Below are positions 1 to 6,167 of a stretch of DNA of 6,216 nucleotides, piece after piece; position 1 is the first letter of the stretch; each line of letters begins with the position of its first letter. The notes under the pieces were generated by a model, which saw only the letters and a program-made list of their open reading frames with translations, did no database searches and was not told the origin of the DNA. The translations under genes were made by a program, and so were the position numbers. The DNA is from an uncultured Pseudomonadota bacterium. GTDB lineage: Bacteria > Myxococcota > UBA796. Where the stretch lies: contig CAJWHX010000216.1 in the NCBI GenBank assembly GCA_913040875.1, positions 1 to 6,216 of the forward strand. The letters are read 5' to 3'.

Positions 1-1512
1 ATCTTCTGTGTTGCCCATTTCAACGATCAATGTACCCAAAGCATGATCGGCGATGGCCTGCTCCCGTGTCCAGGCTACGGAGCGTCCAACTTCATCTAGA
101 GGATAGTAGCCCAGCTCGGTAAAGGTCTCGACATCTGGAGGAGCCCCAAATTCCAAAGGTTGTCGTCCCATCATCGCTTCTGTACTGAAGTCAATCCATT
201 CGGATTCTCCAAATCCAGAGAGTCCTTTTCGAAGGGCTTCGGGAATTACAATGTTGATGCTGGTTCCGAGCATGACACCGGTATCAGAGTTGCCCAGTGG
301 CCATCTTGGCAATCCGTTGCCTTGGATGCTCATTTGTACCAACGACCAAAGAAGATCTTCATGGAGTTCCGGCCACAAAAGTGTGTAGAGGGGATGTGTA
401 GTACGGTAGGTGTCCCATAAAGAAAAGTCTGTATAGAAGGGACGGTTTGCGGTATGAATGATCCCGTCGAATCCACGGTATCGACCGTCGACATCTGAAA
501 AGAGCGTTGGCATTTGAAGATTGTGGTACAGGGCTGTCGCAAATATACGTTGATCTCGCTGGGTACCTCCCCATACATCGAGTGCATCAAAGTATGGTGT
601 CCACGCGGAGCGTGTATCTTGATGTGCGCTGTCTAGGTCAAATCCGGTGTGCTCAGTCGCAAAATTGTTTTTGGCCCCATCGACGTCGACGTTAGAGACT
701 GCAATCCGTAGATGTACAGTACTATTTGGCGGGAAATGAAAGTAGGCACCGAGTGGATCGTTTTCATTCTCTTGAGAAGCTATGGTCAGATCTGGCAAGA
801 GACCTTCGTTATCCCAAACTCCAGATTCGATAGGCGATTCGTCAAACCTTCCATAGAAGTATAGAGGATAGGGGCGACCAAGTTCACCGTCCATGATCAA
901 GGACCCCTCAAAGGTGCCTTCGTTGCCAAGCGCGATAATTCCTTCGCTAACGACTCCGTTCCCCATTTTGTGTGCAACATCAATCAACACAACTGGGTCT
1001 GAGGCTTCGGTAAAAGTGTAGCGAATCAGACCTGTGTGATCAGTGGCCCTCAAATCAATCGAGGCAAACTCTAGATCTACTGAATACGCTCCGAGTTCAG
1101 CGCGTTCATCGTCATGAGAGAAGTTTGCGGCATAGCCATCGCGATCTGTTTTTTGCTCGTCCATCCCATCTACAGCCATCGTGGCCAACGTTCCGTGTCC
1201 AGTGATGCCCGTTGCATACAGGTGGAGTAACGAGAAGCCTTGTATCTGAGTATCATCGTAATGATAGCCTCCACCTCTGTAGTACCCATCTGAACCACCA
1301 GAAGAATTGGCGGTGTCCGGACTAAACTTTACCATCCCAAGTGGATTGCTGGGCCCAGGGAATCCACAATTGACACCAAATCCAATACCACCTGTTGCGA
1401 TCATTGGATCAACCTGAGCCATCAGGTCAACGGGTGGACTATATGGACTGTCGGATTCTTTTGTGCCGATGCAAGCGAGTAACCACAGCAACATGTACCC
1501 CCCAAGGATCAT
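1..1512 (-). CDS. GH92 family alpha-mannosidase, lipoprotein (C-terminus beyond the left edge)
   Basis: An uninterrupted minus-strand frame of 504 codons runs to base 1. GH92 enzymes are calcium-dependent, inverting exo-alpha-mannosidases, mostly exported, that trim mannose from glycans. Family hallmarks are visible: VDPMIATGG (residues 34-42), PLGMV and SPDT (57-67), GYHYDD then GFS..HL (82-98), LWDTYR (365-370), LPRWPLGN (401-408) and YYPLDE (469-474). The N-terminus is a short hydrophobic segment ending in the lipobox LLAC (Cys14), so a periplasmic or outer-membrane lipoprotein is inferred. Family members are usually about 700-780 residues, so roughly 200-270 residues, including the later conserved catalytic motifs, lie outside the window. 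The start is uncertain: ATG at 1512, ATG at 1494 (just after a G6 run), or TTG at 1533, which would give a classical signal peptide with a lysine. None has a strong Shine-Dalgarno sequence. It lies 29 bases after the response regulator gene and is probably co-transcribed. The exact glycosidic linkage cleaved cannot be read from the sequence. Confidence 0.92.
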   Translation of the reverse strand, partial: MILGGYMLLWLLACIGTKESDSPYSPPVDLMAQVDPMIATGGIGFGVNCGFPGPSNPLGMVKFSPDTANSSGGSDGYYRGGGYHYDDTQIQGFSLLHLYATGITGHGTLATMAVDGMDEQKTDRDGYAANFSHDDERAELGAYSVDLEFASIDLRATDHTGLIRYTFTEASDPVVLIDVAHKMGNGVVSEGIIALGNEGTFEGSLIMDGELGRPYPLYFYGRFDESPIESGVWDNEGLLPDLTIASQENENDPLGAYFHFPPNSTVHLRIAVSNVDVDGAKNNFATEHTGFDLDSAHQDTRSAWTPYFDALDVWGGTQRDQRIFATALYHNLQMPTLFSDVDGRYRGFDGIIHTANRPFYTDFSLWDTYRTTHPLYTLLWPELHEDLLWSLVQMSIQGNGLPRWPLGNSDTGVMLGTSINIVIPEALRKGLSGFGESEWIDFSTEAMMGRQPLEFGAPPDVETFTELGYYPLDEVGRSVAWTREQAIADHALGTLIVEMGNTED

Positions 1513-1516
1513 CGTT

Positions 1517-1540
1517 TGATACTTTGGTACCAATGTAACA
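1517..1540. repeat. Imperfect 24-base palindrome in the regulator-mannosidase gap
   Basis: The core TTGGTACCAA (1524-1533) is a perfect palindrome. Extending the arms to 1517 and 1540 gives 10 matching pairs of 12, with mismatches at 1519/1538 and 1523/1534. It fills most of the 29-base gap between the response regulator stop codon and the likely mannosidase start, and it covers the alternative TTG start at 1533. It could be an operator, an RNA element affecting mannosidase translation, or chance. Confidence 0.45.
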
Positions 1541-1541
1541 T

Positions 1542-1889
1542 CTATGATAGTAGTTTTTCGACTTCCGTGATGAGCTGTCTTCGGTTGAATGGTTTTTTGA
1601 GGAGTGTCCATTCTGGTTGAAAGGTGTCTGGATTTTGCATAAAGCCAGAAATGATCAGTATTGAGGCTCGCAATCCCTTCTCTATCCATTCCGAACAATA
1701 TTCCAGACCATCTTTACGTTGGCCAAGTTGCACGTCACAAATCAATAAGTCGCAGGATTGGATCATATCATTGATGTCGATGTCCAGTGGAGTACTGTAA
1801 GAACAGACCGTATACCCTTGTGACTGCAGAAAGAGCTGTACGACTTCTAGGATCAGAGGTTCATCGTCGATTACATAAATGGTGGGCAT
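1542..1889 (-). CDS. Single-domain response regulator (CheY-like receiver)
   Basis: The 115-residue protein is a bare receiver domain. Visible landmarks are the acidic pair D8-D9 in YVIDDE, the phosphoacceptor D52 in LLICDVQLG, the switch residue S81 in IISG, and the conserved K99-P100 in LLKKPF. In this family a histidine kinase phosphorylates the aspartate, and the beta4/beta5 switch residues pass on the change. No DNA-binding or enzymatic output domain is attached, so it must act through protein contacts or as a phosphorelay intermediate; its kinase is not in the window. The start codon at 1889 directly follows a perfect 10-base palindrome and has no recognisable Shine-Dalgarno sequence, but the domain begins at residue 2-3, so the start is well placed. 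It is the first gene of a probable two-gene unit with the GH92 enzyme and is transcribed divergently from the oxoamine synthase gene. The target pathway is unknown. Confidence 0.93.
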   Translation of the reverse strand: MPTIYVIDDEPLILEVVQLFLQSQGYTVCSYSTPLDIDINDMIQSCDLLICDVQLGQRKDGLEYCSEWIEKGLRASILIISGFMQNPDTFQPEWTLLKKPFNRRQLITEVEKLLS

Positions 1890-1967
1890 AGAAATATTTC
1901 AAGTGACAGTGGGATTGAAATGAACATGTTAATTCTACCCTATTTGTTTTTGACTGCCATGGTTTAT

Positions 1968-1996
1968 TCAACAAGATGCCATTTAATCTGTGTTGA
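1968..1996. repeat. Bulged inverted repeat (hairpin or operator dyad)
   Basis: The left arm TCAACAAGAT (1968-1977) pairs with ATCT (1986-1989) and TGTTGA (1991-1996), giving 10 pairs around an 8-base loop with a single unpaired G at 1990. The arms are AT-rich and no T-run follows in either direction, so it does not look like an intrinsic terminator. It lies between the two divergent genes, upstream of the likely plus-strand promoter. A transcription-factor site or a leader hairpin of the minus-strand transcript are both possible. Confidence 0.45.
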
Positions 1997-2046
1997 GTCT
2001 TATCTTCTGTATATCTAGATTGACTTGTATGTGGTCTGAATTACAT

Positions 2047-2055
2047 TGCTATAAA
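2047..2055 (+). promoter_or_regulatory. Candidate extended -10 promoter for the plus-strand genes
   Basis: TGC followed by TATAAA (2050-2055) matches an extended -10 element, five of six bases agreeing with TATAAT. TTGACT at 2020-2025 resembles a -35 box but is 24 bases upstream of this -10, which is too far; it would instead fit a weaker TACATT (2042-2047) at a 16-base spacing. Either choice puts transcription start close to 2054-2062, giving a short leader before the start codon at 2081. This is pattern matching only. Confidence 0.4.
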
Positions 2056-2069
2056 CGACAATTATCTTT

Positions 2070-2074
2070 AGGAG
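2070..2074 (+). promoter_or_regulatory. Ribosome binding site that selects ATG 2081
   Basis: AGGAG lies 6 bases before ATG 2081 but only 3 bases before the adjacent in-frame GTG at 2078. The spacing therefore favours ATG 2081 as the start of the oxoamine synthase. Confidence 0.75.
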
Positions 2075-2080
2075 TTCGTG

Positions 2081-3313
2081 ATGTCTTTACAACGTTATAG
2101 TGCCGCATTGAAAGCAGAAGTTGAGCAGATGACCAAAGAGGGTAGAACAAAACCCCCAGAACGAGTCATTGTCGATTATGCACCTGAATCCGATGGGTTT
2201 GGACCTCGATACAAGCTCCACGGTAGTGATCAGTACTTCATGCGTTGCAATTCGAATTCGTATTTGTCTTTGTCTCATCATCCTGCGGTTCTTGAGGCTG
2301 CTGACGCGGCATCGCACAAGTTTGGAGCCGGTCCGGGAGCGGTACGATTTATCGATGGGACATTTCAGGCACATGTTGATTTGGAAGAGCGAATTGCTGC
2401 CTTCACTGGACGTCCGGCTGCAAAAATATTCAATTCTGCCTACACCAGCAATTTGGGGTTGGCTCTTGCATTGCAAAACAAGCAAACGTATTGGATCGGG
2501 GATGAACTCAATCACAACTGTATTATTCGGGCGATGCGTATTGCCAATGTACCACGACATCAGAAGGCCATCTTTAAGCACAACAATATGGAACAACTCA
2601 AAGAAATGATTGAAAATGTTCCAGAGGGTATCGACCGTGTGGTCGTGATCTTTGATGGTGTATTTTCGATGCGCGGAGATTTTGCTCCCATTGATAAAAT
2701 CCATGAGATACTTGCGCCGCATCGCGACCGCTTTCCACAAGGTCTAATTACAGTCGTCGATGATTCACACGGGATTGGTGCTTTTGGTGAAACAGGACGA
2801 GGGACTGAAGAGATTGTAGGCACCAAAGCAGACGTCCTCGTTGGCACATTTGGGAAAGCCTTTGGTGTCAATGGAGGGTTCGTCTCCTCTTCTCCTGAAA
2901 TTATCGAAGCGATTCGTCAAAAGGCAGATACCTACATTTACACAAATCCTCTATCGGTAGCAGACTGTGCAGCGGCAACCGTAGCGATTGATATAACTGA
3001 CTCTGATGAGGGACTGTCTCGATTGAAGAATGTCAGAGACCGCATCGCACAGTTTAGAAATGGGTTGGATGAACTCGGATTCGAGAGTATCCCAGGCCTT
3101 CATCCTGTGGTTCCATTGATGGTCAGGGACACTGAAAAAACTCGCTGGATGGTGGAAGAGTTTTATAGACATGGAGTGTTGGTAGTGGGACTGAACTTTC
3201 CAGTGGTGCCCAAAGGAGATCAGAGCATTCGCTTCCAGATCAATGCAGCACATACTGAGAAAGATATCGCTTATGTGCTATATGCATTGAAGCAGATGAA
3301 GAATCAGTTTTGA
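2081..3313 (+). CDS. PLP-dependent alpha-oxoamine synthase, glycine C-acetyltransferase-like
   Basis: The 410-residue protein belongs to the alpha-oxoamine synthases (fold type I PLP enzymes), which condense an amino acid with an acyl-CoA and release CO2 in most members. Visible active-site features are ELNH (His145, expected to stack on PLP), VVDDSH (Asp227 and His230), GTFGKAFG (Lys259, the PLP Schiff-base lysine), and IRFQ (Arg384, expected to bind the substrate carboxylate). The stretches VRFIDGT (88-94), FDGVFSM (191-197), PVVPKG (374-379) and NAAHT (388-392) resemble 2-amino-3-ketobutyrate CoA ligase (Kbl) more than BioF or serine palmitoyltransferase, so glycine plus acetyl-CoA is the favoured reaction. 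Length is close to Kbl (about 400). No threonine dehydrogenase gene, the usual Kbl partner, is adjacent, so the substrate stays open; BioF-like or sphingolipid-type activity is less likely. Cytosolic; first gene of the plus-strand group. Confidence 0.9.
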   Translation: MSLQRYSAALKAEVEQMTKEGRTKPPERVIVDYAPESDGFGPRYKLHGSDQYFMRCNSNSYLSLSHHPAVLEAADAASHKFGAGPGAVRFIDGTFQAHVDLEERIAAFTGRPAAKIFNSAYTSNLGLALALQNKQTYWIGDELNHNCIIRAMRIANVPRHQKAIFKHNNMEQLKEMIENVPEGIDRVVVIFDGVFSMRGDFAPIDKIHEILAPHRDRFPQGLITVVDDSHGIGAFGETGRGTEEIVGTKADVLVGTFGKAFGVNGGFVSSSPEIIEAIRQKADTYIYTNPLSVADCAAATVAIDITDSDEGLSRLKNVRDRIAQFRNGLDELGFESIPGLHPVVPLMVRDTEKTRWMVEEFYRHGVLVVGLNFPVVPKGDQSIRFQINAAHTEKDIAYVLYALKQMKNQF

Positions 3314-3345
3314 ACAAGTGTCAGACTGGTGCATTCTGAATGATG

Positions 3346-3351
3346 AAAGGA
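3346..3351 (+). promoter_or_regulatory. Ribosome binding site of the beta-helix protein gene
   Basis: AAAGGA stands 7 bases before ATG 3359. An in-frame TGA at 3344-3346 excludes any start further upstream, so the unusually short signal sequence of this protein is not caused by a misplaced start. Confidence 0.7.
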
Positions 3352-3358
3352 CGGTGAC

Positions 3359-5236
3359 ATGATTGGATTGATACTGAGTTTACAAGCCTACGCGGCAACC
3401 ATATCACTTCAACCATCTGGAACAAATGATGCGCTGTATACAGCAATTCGGAATGCTGCACCTGGTGATACTCTGGTTTTACAAAGAGGGATGTACCAAG
3501 AGTGTATCAATACACTCGGAAAAGATTTGATTGTTCGAGGAGAAGATGGAGCTCAGATAGTTGGAAATGGCAGTTGCCCTGCATTGCTTGAAGTATCTTC
3601 CGGTGAAATATGGATTGAAAATCTGACCTTTTCCCACAAAGCAACTTGCATTAAAGTGGCTGGCAGAAATTCAACGGTTCACCTTACAGGTATTAGCCTT
3701 CTACAGTGTGGGAATGGACGCATTGATGGTGGAGGGCTCCATGTTTCTGGAGGAACCGTTTTAATCAATCAATCTAAGATATCTGGCAATCAGGCTCAAA
3801 ATGGTGCTGGTATTTACGCCAAAGATGCGGTGCTCAAGATTGATGAGGCACTGTTCGCTGATAATATTGCACAAATCGGAGGTGCCATCGTTGCAAAGTC
3901 TTCAGAAGTAGTGCTTCAGAACTCTAGAGTCTTGGGGAATGAGACCAAGTCGGGTGGAATGGGTGCTGGTCTAGCTCTTCGCAACGGAGGATACCTAACA
4001 GTCGAAGACTCTTTGCTTCAGGGCAATCATGCCCAAGGTAAAGGTGGTGCTGTGTACCTTGATACCGCTTCTTCGACAGATGTGAATCGACTTCAGTTCA
4101 AGAATGTTCGGTGCTCTGGAAACTCTGCTTCATTTGGATCTTCCACGGGAGGCTGTTTATACAGTCGAGGGCATGCAAAGGTATCGATCGAGTCCTCAAG
4201 ATTTATTGACAATATGGCTGCCTTGTCTGGTGGAGCCTTGGCGATTCATGATGCTGGCGAACCATTGACTGTGACCTCGAGCGTATTTCAAAAAAATCGA
4301 GCTCGAGGTGGTGAAGGTGGAGCCCTTTTGGTTGAGGCTTCCAAAGAGAGTGTATCCACACCCGTCAAGGTCTCCTCCAGTCAGTTTGAGAACAATCGCG
4401 CTGAAACGTACGGGGGGGCACTAGCGTTGGGGAACACGGTCAATGCATATGCCAATCTAGAAGTGATGGGGTCTAGATTTGTTGGGAATACGGCAAATTC
4501 TTCTCAGTCTGGAGCTGGTGGCGCGATTTATTTTGTCTCTACAGCACCACACACTTTACGTCTTGTCGACAGTACCTTTGAACAGAACAAGGCTGAACTG
4601 GCCGGAGGTGCTTTGTATGCGGTCAATCCTCAAATGGTCTGGATACAGCAATCAAAGTTTTTCAACAATTCTGCCAAAGGTGCTTCAACTGTGAATCCAA
4701 GGTACGGTGGAGCCATCATGCTCGATGGCGCAACGGTCACCTTCGTAGAACACTCACATATATGTGGGAATATAGCGAGTTCAACGGGTGGGAAGCGTAC
4801 TTCAGGTGTCGGAGGTGGATTGTATTTACAAAATGGTGAACGATTGGTATTTGAGAACAATTGGATTTGGGAGAATGAAGCCCAAGAAATCGGGGGCGGG
4901 ATTGCTCTAGACAGTGTTCATAGCGTTGAAATGGAAGGGTCTATTTTTGCTGCCAATCGTTCATTGCAAGGTGGCGTTGTGTCACTTGTGAACACCTCAA
5001 GCACGGCTAGCAATCTGAATTTTGCCTTTACACAGGCGGGTTCGGCTACGAAGTCAGACACGAATGGTCAGCATACTTGGACCAACATCAATTGGTACAA
5101 CAATGTAGATGGTAATGGTACCCTGGGACTATCTGAAGATGTACCGAGTGTGTTGACGACACATACTGAAAATAATCCCAATTTTTCCGATTTGGTCGTG
5201 GATACTCGTTGTAATGATACACTGCTTAGCAAATGA
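3359..5236 (+). CDS. Secreted right-handed beta-helix protein with Pmp-type repeats
   Basis: The 625-residue protein starts with a very short hydrophobic segment and AYA|A (cleavage inferred after residue 12), so export is likely. Residues about 20-110 resemble the N-terminal cap of pectate-lyase-like beta helices (APGDTLVLQRGMY). From about 124 to 543 there are some 14 coils in which an [F/I/L/C]xxNxA motif, such as FADNIA (166), FIDNMA (282), FENNRA (343) and FEQNKA (407), alternates with GG[A/G/C][I/L/V], such as GGAIVA (174), GGALAI (291) and GGAIYF (387). FxxN plus GGA[I/L/V] is the signature of chlamydial polymorphic membrane protein repeats, which stack as a beta helix. Unlike Pmp proteins it lacks a C-terminal autotransporter barrel; residues 545-625 are Asn/Thr/Ser-rich and end abruptly. 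No polysaccharide-lyase catalytic residues can be assigned. An adhesin, surface or structural role is inference. It lies 45 bases after the oxoamine synthase gene and 35 bases before the exonuclease gene. Confidence 0.88.
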   Translation: MIGLILSLQAYAATISLQPSGTNDALYTAIRNAAPGDTLVLQRGMYQECINTLGKDLIVRGEDGAQIVGNGSCPALLEVSSGEIWIENLTFSHKATCIKVAGRNSTVHLTGISLLQCGNGRIDGGGLHVSGGTVLINQSKISGNQAQNGAGIYAKDAVLKIDEALFADNIAQIGGAIVAKSSEVVLQNSRVLGNETKSGGMGAGLALRNGGYLTVEDSLLQGNHAQGKGGAVYLDTASSTDVNRLQFKNVRCSGNSASFGSSTGGCLYSRGHAKVSIESSRFIDNMAALSGGALAIHDAGEPLTVTSSVFQKNRARGGEGGALLVEASKESVSTPVKVSSSQFENNRAETYGGALALGNTVNAYANLEVMGSRFVGNTANSSQSGAGGAIYFVSTAPHTLRLVDSTFEQNKAELAGGALYAVNPQMVWIQQSKFFNNSAKGASTVNPRYGGAIMLDGATVTFVEHSHICGNIASSTGGKRTSGVGGGLYLQNGERLVFENNWIWENEAQEIGGGIALDSVHSVEMEGSIFAANRSLQGGVVSLVNTSSTASNLNFAFTQAGSATKSDTNGQHTWTNINWYNNVDGNGTLGLSEDVPSVLTTHTENNPNFSDLVVDTRCNDTLLSK

Positions 5237-5261
5237 AAATACTGTGACTTATGGAAAGTCG

Positions 5262-5266
5262 GGAGG
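5262..5266 (+). promoter_or_regulatory. Ribosome binding site that selects ATG 5272
   Basis: GGAGG, within GGGAGGGG, lies 5 bases before ATG 5272. The in-frame ATG at 5251 has no purine-rich site upstream and would add seven residues that are not part of the conserved domain, so 5272 is preferred. Confidence 0.8.
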
Positions 5267-5271
5267 GGTGT

Positions 5272-6165
5272 ATGGCTAAAAATGAGTTGTTAATCATTGA
5301 TGGGACAGCACTGTTGTTTAAGATGTACTTTGCAAAGTTCAATCAGGTTTCCCGATCTGGGATCGAGGTTGGCGGCGTTATTGGTGTGTCTAGGGCGATT
5401 GTGAAATTGATATCACAGCACAATTGTCGGTATGTTGCTATAGTATTCGATGCCGGTTCCAAGACCTTTCGGAATGATATTTTACCGTCCTACAAAGGCA
5501 ATAGACCACCTCCACCAGAGGAGCTGATCCCCCAATTCGATTTGGTGTACGAAGCCGCTCAACATCTGGGTTGTCAAACGTATAAGCAGATTGGTTTTGA
5601 AGCTGACGATATTATTGCCACATTGGCGAATGTGGCGAAATTGGCGAATATTCCCACCACAATGGTTACAGATGATAAGGATGTGATGGGGCTGATCAGG
5701 GATGTCTCACCGAAGTGTCATCAGTGGCTGTATACAAAAAAGGAGATGATGGACGCGACTGGCGTACAGAAAAAGTTTGGGGTCACACCATCACAGATGG
5801 TGGATTATCTCTCTCTATTGGGAGACACCTCCGACAATGTACCCGGTGTAAAAGGTGTTGGAGCCAAATCTGCGATGGCGTTGTTGCAACATTTTGGAAC
5901 CTTGGAATCTTTGTATGCGTCGGTTTCTGACGTCGCTGGGCTCAAGGTTCGTGGTGCGGCATCTGTTCAAAAGAAACTTGAAGCCGATAAGGAAACTGCG
6001 ATGCGTGCGAAACGTTTGATTACGCTCCGGAAAGATGTTCCGATTGGTGAAGTGGAGTGGTCAGCACTTGAGTTTAACGGTGCCAGAGAAGATGCATACC
6101 CATTCTTTTATGATTTAGGTTCGACCTATTTTCTCAATTGGTTGCAAGAGTACATGGAGAACTGA
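5272..6165 (+). CDS. Stand-alone 5'-3' exonuclease / flap endonuclease (Pol I N-terminal type)
   Basis: The 297-residue protein matches the 5' nuclease domain of bacterial DNA polymerase I, which removes RNA primers and 5' flaps in replication and repair. The full set of metal-binding acidic residues appears present: D10 (IIDGTALLF), D60 (IVFDAG), E110-D112-D113 (FEADDII), D135 and D137 (TDDKDV), and D185 and D188 (LGDTSDN). The helical-arch residues TFR (65-67), YK (74-75) and RPP (78-80) are kept, as is the helix-hairpin-helix stretch PGVKGVGAKSA (191-201). The usual GDKD reads DDKD here. The chain stops after the exonuclease fold, with no 3'-5' exonuclease or polymerase domain, so it is a separate protein rather than a truncated Pol I: the stop is clean, and the C-terminal part matches where the domain normally ends. 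The ATG 5272 start follows a strong GGAGG. It is cytosolic and probably co-transcribed with the beta-helix gene. Confidence 0.92.
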   Translation: MAKNELLIIDGTALLFKMYFAKFNQVSRSGIEVGGVIGVSRAIVKLISQHNCRYVAIVFDAGSKTFRNDILPSYKGNRPPPPEELIPQFDLVYEAAQHLGCQTYKQIGFEADDIIATLANVAKLANIPTTMVTDDKDVMGLIRDVSPKCHQWLYTKKEMMDATGVQKKFGVTPSQMVDYLSLLGDTSDNVPGVKGVGAKSAMALLQHFGTLESLYASVSDVAGLKVRGAASVQKKLEADKETAMRAKRLITLRKDVPIGEVEWSALEFNGAREDAYPFFYDLGSTYFLNWLQEYMEN

Positions 6166-6167
6166 GG

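Larger units (their letters stand above)
1890..2080. other. Divergent intergenic region between regulator and oxoamine synthase genes
   Basis: This 191-base AT-rich stretch separates two divergently transcribed units and must carry both promoters. It contains a bulged dyad (1968-1996), a perfect palindrome GAAATATTTC (1891-1900) one base upstream of the regulator start, a smaller palindrome AACATGTT (1923-1930), and an extended -10 element for the plus strand at 2047-2055. On the minus strand the best -10-like hexamer is TAGAAT (1937-1932), but it lacks a convincing -35 partner, so the regulator promoter is not assigned. I see no small ORF or RNA gene in it. Confidence 0.6.

Noticed and set aside
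160..695. Short plus- and minus-strand frames inside the mannosidase region
   Set aside because: The continuous GH92 frame with family motifs explains this stretch; the other frames have no motifs and overlap it completely.
2087..2740. Long open minus-strand frame (217 codons) opposite the oxoamine synthase
   Set aside because: It lies wholly antisense to a gene with clear conserved active-site motifs, and its translation shows no recognisable domain; it reads as a by-product of the coding strand.
3321..3339. TCAGA...TCTGA inverted repeat as a terminator after the oxoamine synthase
   Set aside because: Only five pairs with a 9-base loop and no following T-run; a chance repeat is more likely.
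3359..5236. Chlamydial Pmp autotransporter or a pectate lyase enzyme
   Set aside because: The repeat motifs match Pmp, but there is no C-terminal barrel; no catalytic residues of pectate lyases could be assigned, so only the fold is claimed.
5251..5271. Upstream ATG at 5251 as the exonuclease start
   Set aside because: It has no ribosome binding site, whereas GGAGG is well spaced from ATG 5272, and the conserved domain starts right after the latter.
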